Positions 12,609 to 25,941 of a DNA stretch of 64,000 bases are shown here, piece by piece; within the stretch, counting starts at the first letter, position 1; every line of letters starts with the position of its first letter. The notes under the pieces are model-generated. The model was not told the origin of the DNA and made no database searches. It saw only the letters and a program-made list of their open reading frames with translations. This DNA comes from Tamarix chinensis (Eukaryota; Streptophyta; Magnoliopsida; Caryophyllales; Tamaricaceae), in contig CM060181.1 of NCBI GenBank assembly GCA_030549775.1, forward strand, positions 57,905,701 through 57,969,700, read 5' to 3'. A program made the translations under genes and the position numbers.

Positions 12609-15600
12609 TGTAACGCCCCATAAATTTATTTCATTTAATGTGTGTTAATTTATGTGATTAATATGATTTAAGTATGTCTAATTGTAATATTTTAAAAAAA
12701 ATTCTTAGCTTAATGCCACATTATTTAGGCCCAAATTGAATTTAACCTTAGAAAATATTATTTTAGCCTTAACCCAATTTATTAATCCTAAGACCTAAAC
12801 CAAACCCGAAATCTTTGACCTGAATAAACCGTATTTTGCAACCTAATCTCAAACCCACTAAAATTACCACCAATCCCATCTATTTTTGCTAATCTAAAAC
12901 TACCTAAACTAATCCTCAAATCTTTTTCTCTTTTTCCATTTTCTTTCTCCTTTTCTTTTCTTTTTCTTCTCCTTTCTCCTATCTCTTGTTGCCTTAAAGC
13001 TTAACTTTACTCCTTACAACTTGCAACCTACATCACCCATCACTCTCACCACTGTAACCACCATCATCACCATCATCCATCATCCCTCACTATCTCCCCT
13101 TGTCCTATTTCCACCCTTATGCATGGACACCTCCCTTTCGCTACCTTTTTGCATTTTCACACAACACACACACACACACATCCTTCACTTTTATACTGCA
13201 AATCCTTCCATCTTCACCCCAACACTCCACCATCCCTCATTGACTTTCCTCTCCACTCTTCTCTATCACCCTCTGTGCCCCCTGCACCCTCTGCATTTTA
13301 TTGTTCTTCTTTTTTGTCTGTTCACATGCACACCCATTTCTACACACACACACACATACACACACTCACTCCTTTTCTCTTTGTTTTGCCTCCATTCTAG
13401 CCATTTTGTGTCCAAAACACTACCCCAATCCCCCCTCTTCCTTCTTCTTTCTTTCTTATTCTTCTTCTTCCCACCTTTTCACGCCCTATTTTTCTATCGC
13501 ACACCTCCTATCGCCATCGTGCACCACCATAGCCACCACACATTGCCCATCGATTGGTGGATCGACCACCAAGATCACCCTAACCTTCCCTAACATTGTT
13601 GCCGACCATTGCCACAACCACCACTTCTTCTTCCTTCATTTTCTCCAAGCCTATCATGTTTTAAGGAACACATGACCTGCACATAGCCTCAATAATGGTC
13701 GTGCAACACTAAAATTTCTTATTGTACACGCATACAACCCAATACCGCCTATCCATGCATCCTTGCACACTCGCGCATGGCCCAAACGCATGCTCATGCC
13801 CATCTATTCAACTTGTTTTCCTAGTGATTGATCATGGTCGTGCAATTTTTCATTGCTTGACTGTGCACGATCCTTCCTCTCAGATTGGGTGTGCACCGCC
13901 TATAGCACATCCTTATAGCCCCCATTTTCAACCATACACTCCTATTTTTATCCCCAAATCTTGTCCAAATATCGCCAAATTTTTACCATAGCTCTACCAT
14001 ACATCCACGCAATCCAAAATTTCCTTTGACCATGGTTATTTCAATTTTACCCTTATTTACCTTAATTTCTCTCTAGATGATAATCTTTGAACCTATTGTG
14101 CAACTCCCATCATGATAACCATATTCAATTGCAAAATAAATTTTGGAACCTATTATCAGTAAATAAAAGTATCTTGATAATTTCATAAAATAAATATTTT
14201 ATTAGTATAAGTATTATTTTATGTGTTAAAAAATATTAATTTGGTATTTCGGTATTATTTTTAGGTGCAAACGTCGATTAGCGGGATCTTGTAGTATTTA
14301 GTAGGATACTGCTATTTTTGGATTTTGTTTGATTTCAAGTAGTCATTATATTCTATTAAAATGGTAAACATTATATGGTACCACATTAAGGTTTGGGTAT
14401 ATGAATTTTGATTAAGTATGTTGTTATATTATAACCCTTATAATTTATTAAAATGATAAATATTACATGATAACACATTTAGGTTTTGATTTATGAACTA
14501 TGCTCAGAGTGATTCGTTACTTGACAATTGTATGTTATCTCTTGTTATCTCAAAATTCGATAAGATAATCCTGTTATCTTGTGTAAAACACTATGGGTAC
14601 GATAGTATGATTAATATAATTCTAACAAGAGAAAGTGTTTAGTATGATAAGTTTGTATAAATAATGGGTTGAGTATGATTGAATCTAATTATGGGACATT
14701 AAGCATGGATGTGTGTGCTAAGGGCAAATTTGGTCAATTTACCCACATCATGATTTTTACCATGACCAATGTGTCTTATATGTTATAAGCATGAGATTAC
14801 GTAACCATGGATGTATTGGATAAGCATGCTGGGATTTTATATGTGAAATTTGGAATAAGGATAAATTGGTCATTTGGCTTATCTAGAAATATAACTATAT
14901 AATAAATTGGCTTAATTATTATTATTTGGCCTTTTCATGACAACATGATAAATAAAATGGATTTAGTACTCAAATGGATGATAATTTTTTAATTATTAGT
15001 CTCAGGGGAATTTTATTTATCTATGGCCTAATGCACCTAAAAGAATGAATAACCAAGCCTAGGAGGGTTTTAGTGTATTTTACTAATTTACCTTGGTAAT
15101 GATCTTGACTATGTTTGTCTCAAATAATTGGAAATAAATGTAATGGTTATGTATGAGAATCAGATCTATGTGATTAAGTGGTCACCTAAATAAAATACTA
15201 ATATGTAAAGTGAATGGTGGCTCTTTAGGAGTTTTTACCCTAGAGACGTGGTTTAGCCCATTATTATTCTAGATTTCTACTAATGTGCCCTAGCCAGACC
15301 CTACATCTTACTCTATTTATTATGCAGACTAATAGGGGGTATGCATACTTATGGATTAGGTATCTTTGTTGGTAGGGTATTGTGTTACCTTCGTGTACCA
15401 GTGGGGCTAGGGTACCTTTGAGTCCTTGTGTTGATATTCGGTAGGATACTATGTTGTCTTGAGCCAGTATGAATGGAGTACCTAAGCATCTCCAAGTTTT
15501 ATTTGATCTCCCCTCGAGTGAATAAAAATAAAAATGATTAATGGATTATTAGATTGGTCGATAGTAGCCTTTAAGCCTACTTGTATTTTGGCAGTAGCCT

Positions 15601-16399
15601 TTGTGCCTACCTGTATTTGGTATTATGCATTTAAGCCTTTCCTGTGATGTTATAAATGGGTTTATCTGTACTTGTAAGCCTATAAGTGTTATGAGATTTG
15701 TCAAGATTGATGTTGAGGTATGGCATATGGTTATTATATTGTATTTGAGTTTGATGTGCTTCTAAATATATTACAAATTGGATGTTCCATTGGTAAGTCT
15801 TAGCTAATTATAGATGAACGATTACGATTGGTATGATATGTTGTTGGTATGTGGTTATATGAATGAATAATTGATGCATGTATAGTTAATGCTTTATACC
15901 ATGTTTATTTTGTTTCCTTGCATGTGTCATATGCTATTTTTTTCATTTTTCATTTAGTATAAAGGGTTACTTAGTACCATTGTACTGAAAGGTTCATCTA
16001 TTGGCCCCTGCCTATTCAATGGACAATGGTCTTTGTAAGTCAGCTTCTGAGTTCAATCAAAGCTGGCGGTTCATAGGAGAGTGTAAGACTATCCACTGCT
16101 CCTTTATTATTATAATTCTGGTTGTTTTTGGACACTCGTGTCCTATTATATTTCTCTGTCTTAAAGTTTTGTAAATTGTTGATTTGTTTTTGTGTAGTGC
16201 CATATTTATCTGATATTATCTCTACTATGATTTTGTAATCATGTTATTAATTGAAGCGGAGTATATTTTGGTATGATAATGGTAAGGGTAATTGAACTTA
16301 TACCAATCATGGCTGTAACACCAATCATTATATTATTTTAGCTCCTACACTTAACTCTATAAATGAAATTTTTTATTAGTAAAAAATCAGGGTGTTAGA
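12609..16399 (+). mobile_element. Giant solo LTR-like element 8 (3.8 kb, divergent)
   Basis: It starts TGTAACGCCCC and ends GGGTGTTAGA, the clan's ends with a changed last base. A C-rich leader with CA microsatellites fills 12900-13990. A 3' part near 15960 has TTACTTAGTACCATTGTACTG, reminiscent of the TTACTCAGTACGTAG stretch of elements 3 and 5. The large trinucleotide tracts are missing. Flanks AGTAT and CTAAT do not match well, so the target duplication is lost or the ends are slightly off. Confidence 0.55.
13161..13180. repeat. (CA)n microsatellites in element 8 leader
   Basis: A run of CA dinucleotides occurs here and a second, interrupted one at 13342-13367. They produce open frames of His/Thr repeats that are not genes. 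Confidence 0.85.
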
Positions 16400-18839
16400 C
16401 TAATCATGTCTTAGAGGTGTATTTTAAGTTTAATTTTACAAAGGGGTTAAGAAATGTTTTAAAAATGGAGTAGATATTGTTTATGTAAAAACCAGTCAAC
16501 TATTTTTGTCATAACAATTAAATGATCATCTAATTTGTGTTGCTATAGGTTTGAAAGGACCAACCAACTAGTTCTAACACACCAACCCACTAGTTTTGAT
16601 AGGCCAATCAACTGGTTTATTTGACCTGATTGTTTTCCTACTCTTAATTAATTTTTTTAATAATTTTATAACGTGATGATTAAGCATAGAATAATTCATA
16701 AATCATTTTTATGAGTTTAGAGAACATTTAAAACTTTTTTTGGTTGGCCTTAAATTGATTCATGGATTTAAATCCCAAAAGTAACTTTAATGACCTCACT
16801 TTCTTTGTTTCCTTCTTCCTCATTTATTCATTCTTCTATATGGTTCATAACAACACAATTTGTGCCCATAGGATCTTTTCCGTCTTTCAATATGTTGCTC
16901 TCTTCTTCTTTTTTTATCTCTTTACTCTATTGTATTATTACCTCTTCTAGTTGATAAACCTTAAGACCCTTTTGCCTCATCATTTTAGAGCAGGTGCATA
17001 GGAATTTTTTTTTACCTTTAAAACCCACCCCAAACCATATGGAATTCAACCTAGGAATTTGGTTTTGAATTATATATCTCCCATACCCTTCATTTCACAC
17101 CAAAATTTACCTATGTGTTGAAGAAAAAACTCTCTCTCCCCTACTCTCACTCATCCACTAAGTTCCTTGTTTTTCCTTTATCCTTGGCTTCACATACCTT
17201 CATTCTTACCTTCACATACTTCTAACTCTCTTCTTATGCTCTCTATTTCTGATCTCTTTTCCTTATTCTAATCCATCCTTTAGTTCTCTTTTGTATTTTC
17301 TTAAACAAAAGAAGGTTTGAGTTGCTCCTCTTTATTTTAATAATTTTTTAGGAAGTTGAGTTCTTTTTAATTTTTCTCTCACATTTTAAAGCCTTGTTTC
17401 AATTTTTATGAGATCCTAAGAGATTTTCTTAAGGTATATCTTTAGTTTGCAATGATACTGAGAAATACTAAGGGTTTGGATTTTCAATATTTAGGAAGAA
17501 TTTTTCCCTTTTTGTTATGGTTTTGTTATATTTTGGTTGGAGGTAAACTATTATATTCCTTATTATGTGGAAAGTGATATACGTGATTGAGTGTATGTTT
17601 TATATTTTGTGGAGGAATGAGACATTAAGGAAGGAAATAATATTTTTTGCATGTTATGGCTTGATAAATTAAATAATGGGTAGAAAGGCATGCAATAGGA
17701 TTTTGTGTGCATATGTATGAGGTTTGGCCTTAGGGGTTGGTTAGATTTGTGATTATTAGTAATTTTAGAATTTCAGCAAGTGCTTGCATGTGTATCCTGA
17801 TTCATAATCTATTTTACATGAAGTTATAGCATGAGAAAACATGTTATGGACTTTTTAAAATGCTCCATCCTAAACATTGTTAAAATTTATTTAAAGTTAT
17901 GTTGATAGATAAGAAAATGGTTTTTGGTTTGGAAATTGCTTGAAAAGGGGTGAATATTTTAAGGGTATTAATTGATTAGTTGTACCTAAAACCAGTCAAC
18001 AGGCTTATTAAGAAACCCAGGCATTCACTCTAGAAGAACTAATTAACTTGTGGGGGAAATTGATCCACTGGTGAAACCAATCAACAGGTATTTCACAACC
18101 AATCGACAAGTATTTCACAACTAGTCGACTAGTATTTCATAAATAGTCAATTGGTTCTATCGAAATTTTCATAAGCTTTCTAGTTTTGTGTCAATTTCTC
18201 TTCCTATGATTTCCTAAACTTATAATTGGCACCTATATGTGCTAATAAAAATATTTTGGCAATTTGGGAATATTTTTATGTTATTTAGATTATTTTATAA
18301 GTTTATTTAACCTAAAAAAAATCTCCCAAAAATACTTCTTGGGGTACTTTTTCACCTTATCTCCCTCACTTTCCCTTCTCCCTTGATTTATAGGCTTATA
18401 TCTATACCTTCTCTCTACATCCTTAACATGTCTTGCCTCTACCTTGGCATGACTTCACGATATAATAAAATATCGATCCCCATATGCAATATCATCCAAT
18501 ATGTATCTAATTTTGAGTTAGTTGATGTGTGAAATTGGCGATATAAGACGATTTTAAATTTCACGTATCATTCAATATTTTACTCATATTTGATAATATT
18601 TTTTGTAAAAAAAATGCCTTGTGACAACTACGCATAAAATATTTTTGACAATACTACACGTGCAACCATAATTGTAACCAAAAGGTAGTTTTATTGCTTG
18701 TACCTCACTCCATCTGCCCCCATGCTTCATCATTTTCACTTCTTACACCATGCTTTTCATACTCAACCTAAGTTAATTCTCTCTCCTTCTACCTTATATT
18801 ACCCTCAAAAATCATAGTTGAAAATTTTTGTTTAATTAA
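16400..18839. other. Decayed LTR-like DNA with CAACTGGTT-type motif clusters
   Basis: No gene is supported. Two clusters of near-palindromic ACCAGTCAAC/ACTAGT/CAACTGGTT words lie at 16494-16620 and 17987-18160. Between them is a TCTCTC-rich leader-like tract (17100-17300) and a T-rich stretch. Similar clusters at 28395-28710 and at 42655-42790, the latter next to a gypsy pol end, suggest these are LTR pieces of one gypsy family. Confidence 0.4.
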
Positions 18840-20563
18840 AACATACACAAGAACAGGGGTGCTACTGCTGTGATCAGCACAAGCTTCGCCCTAGCCAGTC
18901 TTGCACCAACCATAAGGCTATAAAATAATTTCACAAATCATCAAACTAATTAAGACATGGGATTGTAGAAATCCAAAAGATTCATGATAAAGAAAAAGTC
19001 AGAGTGTGTAAATTAAAGCGTTAATACATAATTTAAAACGGTTATAGTGTCAAGCCCGCGACGGGAAAGAACAATACAACATTGACGTAAAATAAAACTG
19101 GAAAAGTGAGAGTCCGATTGACACTCGCTCTCAGCCCCAAGAAAATTCCAACGAGTCATCACATAGCCACACCCATCTCATTGAGTGCGTCATAGGCATC
19201 AAATATGACATTTCCTATTTACACCAACTTAGAAGGGATCTTTGCTCATGGGAAAGAGAAACACCCATGAAATGGGTGATCAATACACTATGTATTGAGC
19301 AAGGTAACCATATGGATAAGGTCATGCAAGAAAAATAGACAAGTAAGGCATATAAGGCATAATTCAGGCTTATATCATCAATCTAGACACACACTATTAT
19401 TTTTATCTTACACATTTCTCATTATAAAATTGTATGAGTATGGGACCCCACTATTATAGTCGGTGGACCGAAAATAATCCAAAGGAAAAAATGCACCTAA
19501 CTACTAATATAGTCGGTGGACCGAGTATCACTCCATAGGATAGAACACATCTGACTACTATTATAGCCAGTGGACCAAAAATTATCCTCATTTACCTCGA
19601 CTCACGTGGTATTCCACTGTAATTAATTCATATCTTCCCATGATTTATTACCATATAAAGCTCAGTTAATTGAGCTTGAAATCCCCCACTATTATAGCCG
19701 ATAGAATAGATACACTCCATAGGGAAAAACACACTTGACCACTATTATAGCTCATAGACCGAAAAATATCCTCATTGGGCCTAGCTCAATAAACTTTCAC
19801 TTTAAATGTTTTGTATTTTACTCATATCTTACTCCACATACAACCCAGACCAGACATGCATGACCCATTAGACTTCCCATCCTCACACTTTTATTCTCAG
19901 TTCTCCCAAAAAGCCATATCTCATATCTTGGGACCTTTACATAAGCTATGACTTTGAGACTTCCTCCCCCATATTTTCCCACTCACCATGAGAAACCCAA
20001 ACTCTTATGCACGTGGTTCAAGGCTCACTCTCGATAACTCTATTTTGACTCCTCTTCACCCTCTAAGGTTTCCCCCCGAAACCCTAATCTGGCCTATGTG
20101 GCCTCACTTCTTATTATACTGCAAAAATCATAATCCTCTTTGTTACCAAAACCATCACTCCCCTCAAACCACACCTAACATCAAAACCTCGCTACTCACC
20201 ATCCACACATGACCCTAAAAACCCTAGTTCGCTCCCCAAACCCTAGTACTTCTCCTTTCTTTTATATCACCCCTTCAACATTCAAACACTTTTTTCCACT
20301 TAGCTCACTTCTCCTCCATGTGACACCCCTTTCATTCTTATTCCCTATTCTAAAAATTTCCATTAGTTTTTCCTTCCTTGCACACTTTTCTCACTTAGCG
20401 TTTCCTCCCAAATCCTAGTCAAGTCCCCCATGCATCTTTATACTAACCCACATACTATTTTTCACATATAGGCTCCAATCACCCTCGACTACTCTTCCAT
20501 TACCTTACTTAACCCTCTAGTCAACTTTTTCCACGTAAGGGTCATCCCTATGGAAAGGCTAAC
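18840..20563 (-). mobile_element. Giant LTR-like element 6, 3' part
   Basis: This half carries hairpin-array units with CTATTATAGYCGGTGGACC (19440-19760) and, at 19250-19320, the clan's CATGGGAAAGAGAAACACCC-like 3' block, all in minus orientation. It stops at 20563, where element 2 begins, and resumes at 25233 after the duplicated CTAAC. The left end near 18840 is not sharply defined and the usual TGTAACACCCC was not found there. Confidence 0.6.
19440..19760 (-). repeat. Hairpin-unit array of element 6 (decayed)
   Basis: About five units share ACTATTATAGYCGGTGGACC. The inner stems seen in elements 2-5 have mostly been lost here, which suggests an older copy. Confidence 0.65.
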
Positions 20564-21269
20564 TGTAACACCCCAAAATTCACTAAATTTTTTTTTCTTA
20601 AAGTGGAAGCAATTAAATTAGAAATACTTAAAACTCGTGAATTCTAGAAATGTTACCGCCACACTTAGTATCAAACTGGTTCTCTCCGACCGTCTCAGTA
20701 CCAAGTGCTAAGACTAAGGAAAATATTTACATTAAATTCAAATCAACAGTTCATAAAAGAACTCGAAAGATCATACCTAAAAATCATAGTACACATAAAC
20801 GTTTATAAACATAATAAAATAGAAATCAGAGTGCGAAATCAAAGAGGATAAATACTCCAATACAAAGAAATAATAATAGGAAATAAAATTACATAAAGGC
20901 TGAAATACAGCCACGACACTCTCGAACTTGAGCCAAACACGCTCAACACTTAGCCCCAACTGATATCTCACCCACCTGCACAAATCAGAAGGGCATACTA
21001 CTCGTGGGAATGAGCAACACCCATGAAAAGGGTGATCACTATGCTACGTACTGAGTAAGGTAACCGAGCACTAAGGCCGACACACAAGCACATAATCCAT
21101 GCAGATTAATAACAGGGCATAATCCAACATAACAATATAAAGGTATATGAACAATTCAGGTAAATGTACAAAGGTCCAATTATAGTCCGGATTAATTACT
21201 TAATTAATCTCTTTATCGAAAGTCAATACATACCAAGCTTTATATCAAATCCATGCAAGTACAGAAGCC

Positions 21270-21665
21270 CCCACTATTATAGCCGGTGGATCGGAGGCAC
21301 ATAGGGTATCATACCCTAACCACTATTATAGCCGGTGGATCAGAAACACATAGGACTACGCGTCCTAACCACTATTCCTAACCGGTGGATCGGTTGGCCC
21401 TGGCTCGCATGGTGTTCCACTGTAAGTAATTAGTTTCTTTTAGGCATTTTAGCAAAACTTTGGTTTGCAGTTGTTGAGCTCGGGAACCCCCACTATTATA
21501 AACGGTGGATCGGTTACGCATAGGACATCACGCCCTAACCACTATTATAGCCGGTGGATCGGTCACACATAGGGTAAACACCCGAGCCACTATTATTACC
21601 GGTGGATCGGTTGCACATAGGGTAAGAACCCTAACCACTATTTCGAACCGGTGGATCGGTTGGTC
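21270..21665 (-). repeat. Hairpin-unit array of element 2
   Basis: Seven or so units of about 60 bp share CCACTATTATAGCCGGTGGATCGG (core positions vary) and most hold a small inverted repeat: 21303-21317 (AGGGTATCATACCCT), 21352-21366 (AGGACTACGCGTCCT), 21572-21583 and 21619-21632. The unit at 21522 has mismatched arms. A non-repeat spacer at 21400-21480 splits the array in two. Confidence 0.85.
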
Positions 21666-22029
21666 CCGTCTCAATGATCTTCCATTTTAAATGATTAGTG
21701 TCTTAAGTATCTTATTCAACAGCTTTCACCCTAGACATGCATGAATCACTCCTTTAACACTTCACACATTGTAACTCATAAATTCCATCCTCATGACTCC
21801 ACTTTAATCACCAAAAACACCTGATACCGTAAAAACCCTAAGTAGTTGCACCAAACCCTAAATATCCACACGAACCCTAGCTCGGTTTCCTATGTACCCA
21901 TATAATGATCCATGCACTATTTTCCCTTCAAATGTTCAATCACCCAAAAAACACTTACATTAATTTCCTTAAATCTCAAATCAGCGTTCCATACGTAAAT
22001 TTCACTCTCATACAAACTTTACACATCCC

Positions 22030-22600
22030 ATGAAATTATTAACTTCCATGCAAACCCTAATACCACCATACAACCAAAACCCAAAATCTCATCATACAAA
22101 ACCCGAAATTCAATCCACATAACCCAAATATTCGTTCATACCAAAACCCTAGATTCAAACCATATAAAACCCAAAGATTCACCCATACCAAATTAAGTAT
22201 CCATCCTTACCAAACCCTAAGTTCAAACCATATACAACCCAAAGATTCATCCATACCAAACCCTAGATTTGAACCATATCAAATAAGAGATTCATCCATA
22301 TAAAACCTTACATTAGATCCTTCCACGCAAAACCATAAATTAGATTCTCCCAATCAAAACCATAAATTAAATTCTTCCATACAACCCATATATTAAATTC
22401 TCTCACATAAAATCATACCAAACCGTAAATTAAACTTCCCCATATAAAACCATAAATTGGATTTCACCAGATAAATCATAAATTAGATTCTCCCAATTAA
22501 AATTATAAATTAGATTCTCCCAAACAAACAATAATTTGATTCTCCCATATAACATCATAGATTACATTCTTCCAAATAAAACCATGCAATAGATTATTCC
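22030..22600 (-). repeat. Minisatellite of element 2
   Basis: Degenerate units with AAACCCTAGATTC and, further on, ATAAATTAGATTCTCCCA repeat for about 570 bp. It is the minus-strand counterpart of the array in element 1. Confidence 0.8.
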
Positions 22601-23140
22601 TTATAAATTCATAAAATTAGGTCAACTCACTTCCCTTATTCAACTTCTTTCCCCATCCTCCTTTTTCATCCTTCCTCCCACATAAAATCATATCAACATC
22701 CTCACATGCATGTCTTACAAGGTCACAACACATATCATCTTACATAAATAATACACATGCCATGCAAAACATTCTTCAACTCCCCGTCATATCATCCACG
22801 TTATCACATACAGAATGATCATAATAATACATAGGATACATAGCATGCAAAGCACATAATGCATATAAGCACACAAAAGGCCTTAGCACCCCTTACCTGA
22901 AACGACACCGGTCTTGGAGCACGTTCCTACGCCTCCTTAGGGCTTTGAACAATTAATAACATACTAATAAAATAACCTTAACAAAATTCTAACTTTGCTA
23001 AAGACATAAAAATAATAGAGATATTATAACCCTTGATAATATAGGGTTAAAGATTTTACCCTAATGATAATAATGATACTAATATAATAATATCAAAATT
23101 AATAAAACTACTATCAATGAAAATATAAATGATAATAACA

Positions 23141-23141
<1 letters not shown>

Positions 23142-23198
<57 letters not shown>

Positions 23199-23200
23199 TA
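23142..23200. repeat. (AAT)n microsatellite in element 2
   Basis: An uninterrupted run of about 16 AAT units is followed by AAC-containing units. Shorter AAT tracts continue to 23650. Confidence 0.9.
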
Positions 23201-23752
23201 ACAATAACATATAAGTTTTCAAATAACTAATTACTTACCATTTATTTAATATCAATAATAAAATTAATAACATATATAATAATATTAAAATAATAAAGAT
23301 AATGATACTATTATTATTAATGGTTATAAGAACAGTAGAAATAATAATACTCAAATAAATAAGTGAAAATGTTAATATAAAGTTAGGGCCTAAGATTTTC
23401 CAGAATAAATAATAAAACGTTAATAATACTTATTCTAATAGTTATAATATTAATAATAATAATAAGAAAAAGAATGATAATAATCCTATAATAATTCAAT
23501 TAATAACTTAAAATTCGAAACTAAAAATAAATTTTTTTTATTACCACTCTCCACTCTGCAAGTACAATTCAGCATAAATTTCTCATCAAATAATAATAAA
23601 ACATATTAAGAATATAAATATTAAGAATAATAATAATAATGGTATTTATATGCAAATAATTGAAATAAATTAAATCAAGGCTTATAATAATATGAAAAAT
23701 GGTTGAGAGGGTCTAGGGTTCAACCTTAAGCTGGTGGGGATAGGCGGCACCG

Positions 23753-23923
23753 GCAGTGGTTCACGGCGGCGGCGGCGGTGGCCGGAAAAATAGAAGAACA
23801 TAGACAAAGATGGATGTTGGGAAAAAGATAGGGAGAATTGAGGTGATATAAGAAGTGTTTATTGTTTCCCAGGAGGAGAGGGACAAAATGATGGTGGTGG
23901 TGCAACCAAAGGTGGCGGCGCAT
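23753..23923 (-). other. Leader ORF of element 2 (57 codons shared; 65 in total)
   Basis: It starts MRRHLWLHHHHHF and aligns residue for residue, with no gap, to the leader frames of elements 1 and 4; LGN and KH near codons 18-23 and PN near 35-36 are common to all. Here the frame continues eight codons past the shared 57 to a TAA just before AAGGTTGAACC. Substitutions are not concentrated at third positions, so translation is not supported by the pattern of change. Confidence 0.35.
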
Positions 23924-24191
23924 GGCGGAGAACGGTGGTTTAAGATTTCGGGGTCAAAATTCCGGCGATACGAGCATCCAACTTGGCACATTTATGGAGG
24001 CTCGTGCAAGAAGAATCGAGAGGTTAAAATAGTTTAGTTAATTAGAGTAAATTTCAGGGAAGAGAATGAAATGTTTCGGTGGCGCTAAGGTTGGCTAAAG
24101 GCAGCGGAAGAGGCATTTGAAGTTGGGGTGGCGGCAGCTCGGGCCGAGGGTTTTGGGGAAGAAAAAATCTTCAAAACTCCTACAACTAGGC

Positions 24192-24199
24192 TATTTATA
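24192..24199 (-). promoter_or_regulatory. TATA box of element 2
   Basis: CTATAAATAG on the minus strand lies about 1 kb inside the 5' end, ahead of the C-rich leader, as in elements 3 and 4. Confidence 0.6.
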
Positions 24200-25237
24200 G
24201 ATGTTGGAATGGATAATGAGAAGCTGGAGGTCGACATGGAAGTTTTAAATGCGATAATTTTGGGTGGCCGGTGGCGGTAATTGATCGGTCGACGTTTGGT
24301 TTGCTTCGAAATTTTGAGGGGTTGGGGAGAGGAAACGGGCGAGATTTAATGCACTAAAATTATTCCAATTTATTCCTGGAGTTAAGAGGAAGGCAATGAG
24401 ACAAGAAATGGCTGGTAATATTCACCGTAATCGGAGAAGCCATTGACGGGGTCGAAGCTTGCGTCGCACCGACGGAGGAGGAAGGAGGAAGAAGGAAGGG
24501 AGGCGGATCGGTCTGCCGGGAAAAGAAAAGAAAAAAAAAGGAAAACCGGGACGGTTCGCGCGTGGGTCGAGGGTGCGTTAAATTGAACGACGTGTTTCAG
24601 CCGTAACAGAGCCAAAACGCGACGCGGCGGAGTCGGACGAAGGACGTCGCGCGGGCTGGGCTGAAGAGGAAGAAGAAAAGGAAGACTCGGCCGCGAGCTG
24701 GCCCAGTTCGGCGAGAAGATGAGGAAAAAAGAAAAGAAGAAAAAGAAAAGGAAAAAGGAAGAAAGAAAAAGAAAAAGGGAAAAAAGGAAAGGAGAAAATT
24801 AATTAGCTTTGGACCAATTAAATTAATCTTAATATTAAAATATTTAAAAATAATAATATTTAAATAAAATAATATTAAATCCCTTTTTAGGCTAAATTAG
24901 GATTTTTAAAAAGATTTTCCATAAATTCCATTTTAATTAGCAAAACACCCAAATTCCTCCAATTAAATTATTTATAAAACTAATATTAATTTGGAACCAT
25001 TTTCTCCTCCTTATTTTAAATAAAATAATTTATTTAAATTAATTTCCAAATTAAAATCTTTAATTAGCTCAAATATCCAAATTCCTCCTAATTAAAATAC
25101 TTATAAATTTATTCTTTATTTGGCCTAATTAATTTCCTTTTATTTTAAATAAAGTATTATACTTAATTAAATTTTATAATAAAATCTCATTTAAATATAC
25201 TATTTAAAATTAGAAATTTTCAGGGCATTTCACTAAC

Positions 25238-25812
25238 CATCCCATGCAGCCTTACACTCCCCATGCATTTTTTAGTCCATCCTCCTAATTTGTTCAAATT
25301 ATTTCTTCCTTTATCCACCAATAGGTCATGAGATTTTTAGGCCATTTTTACTACCCTCTAGCCAACTCACTTTCCTTACTCTTTTTTTTCCTCTCACACA
25401 AACACATCACACTAATCAAGGCCTCTTATCACACATGTCATAAAGGAAAATATTACATAAGCACATTCTAAGTATGAATAACAAGACCATATTACATATG
25501 TCATAAAAACACATACAAATTACCTTAGCTCCATGCTTAGAAAGCTGCACTACAAGAGCATAATCCACAACACATAAGGTAAAAACATATAACCAACACA
25601 CATAACACATATTACACATATTTGGGCCTTAACCATATCCTTACCCAAAATGATATCGGGCTTGGAGCACGCTCTTACGCCTCCTTCGAGGTCGGTCTTG
25701 GATCACCTATAAGAGGGAAACACTAGGGTTAACTTTCCTTTTATTGATTTCATTATCTCCTACTCACCTACATTATGAACTAGTATTAGTCATAATAATA
25801 ATAATAATAATA

Positions 25813-25850
<38 letters not shown>

Positions 25851-25855
25851 CATTA

Positions 25856-25941
<86 letters not shown>

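Larger units (their letters stand above)
20564..25232 (-). mobile_element. Giant solo LTR-like element 2 (4.7 kb)
   Basis: On the plus strand it runs from TGTAACACCCC to GGGCATTTCA and is flanked by a perfect 5-bp duplication, CTAAC at 20559-20563 and 25233-25237. In minus orientation the order is AT-rich 5' kilobase, TATA box (24192-24199), GC-rich leader, trinucleotide repeats near 23130-23210, minisatellite (22030-22600), hairpin array (21270-21665) and 3' end. No retroviral-type genes are inside. It sits within element 6, so it is the younger of the two. Confidence 0.85.

Noticed and set aside
12994..13991. Open frames of up to 190 codons in element 8 leader
   Set aside because: His/Pro/Thr-rich translations of CA and CCA repeats; no conserved domain.
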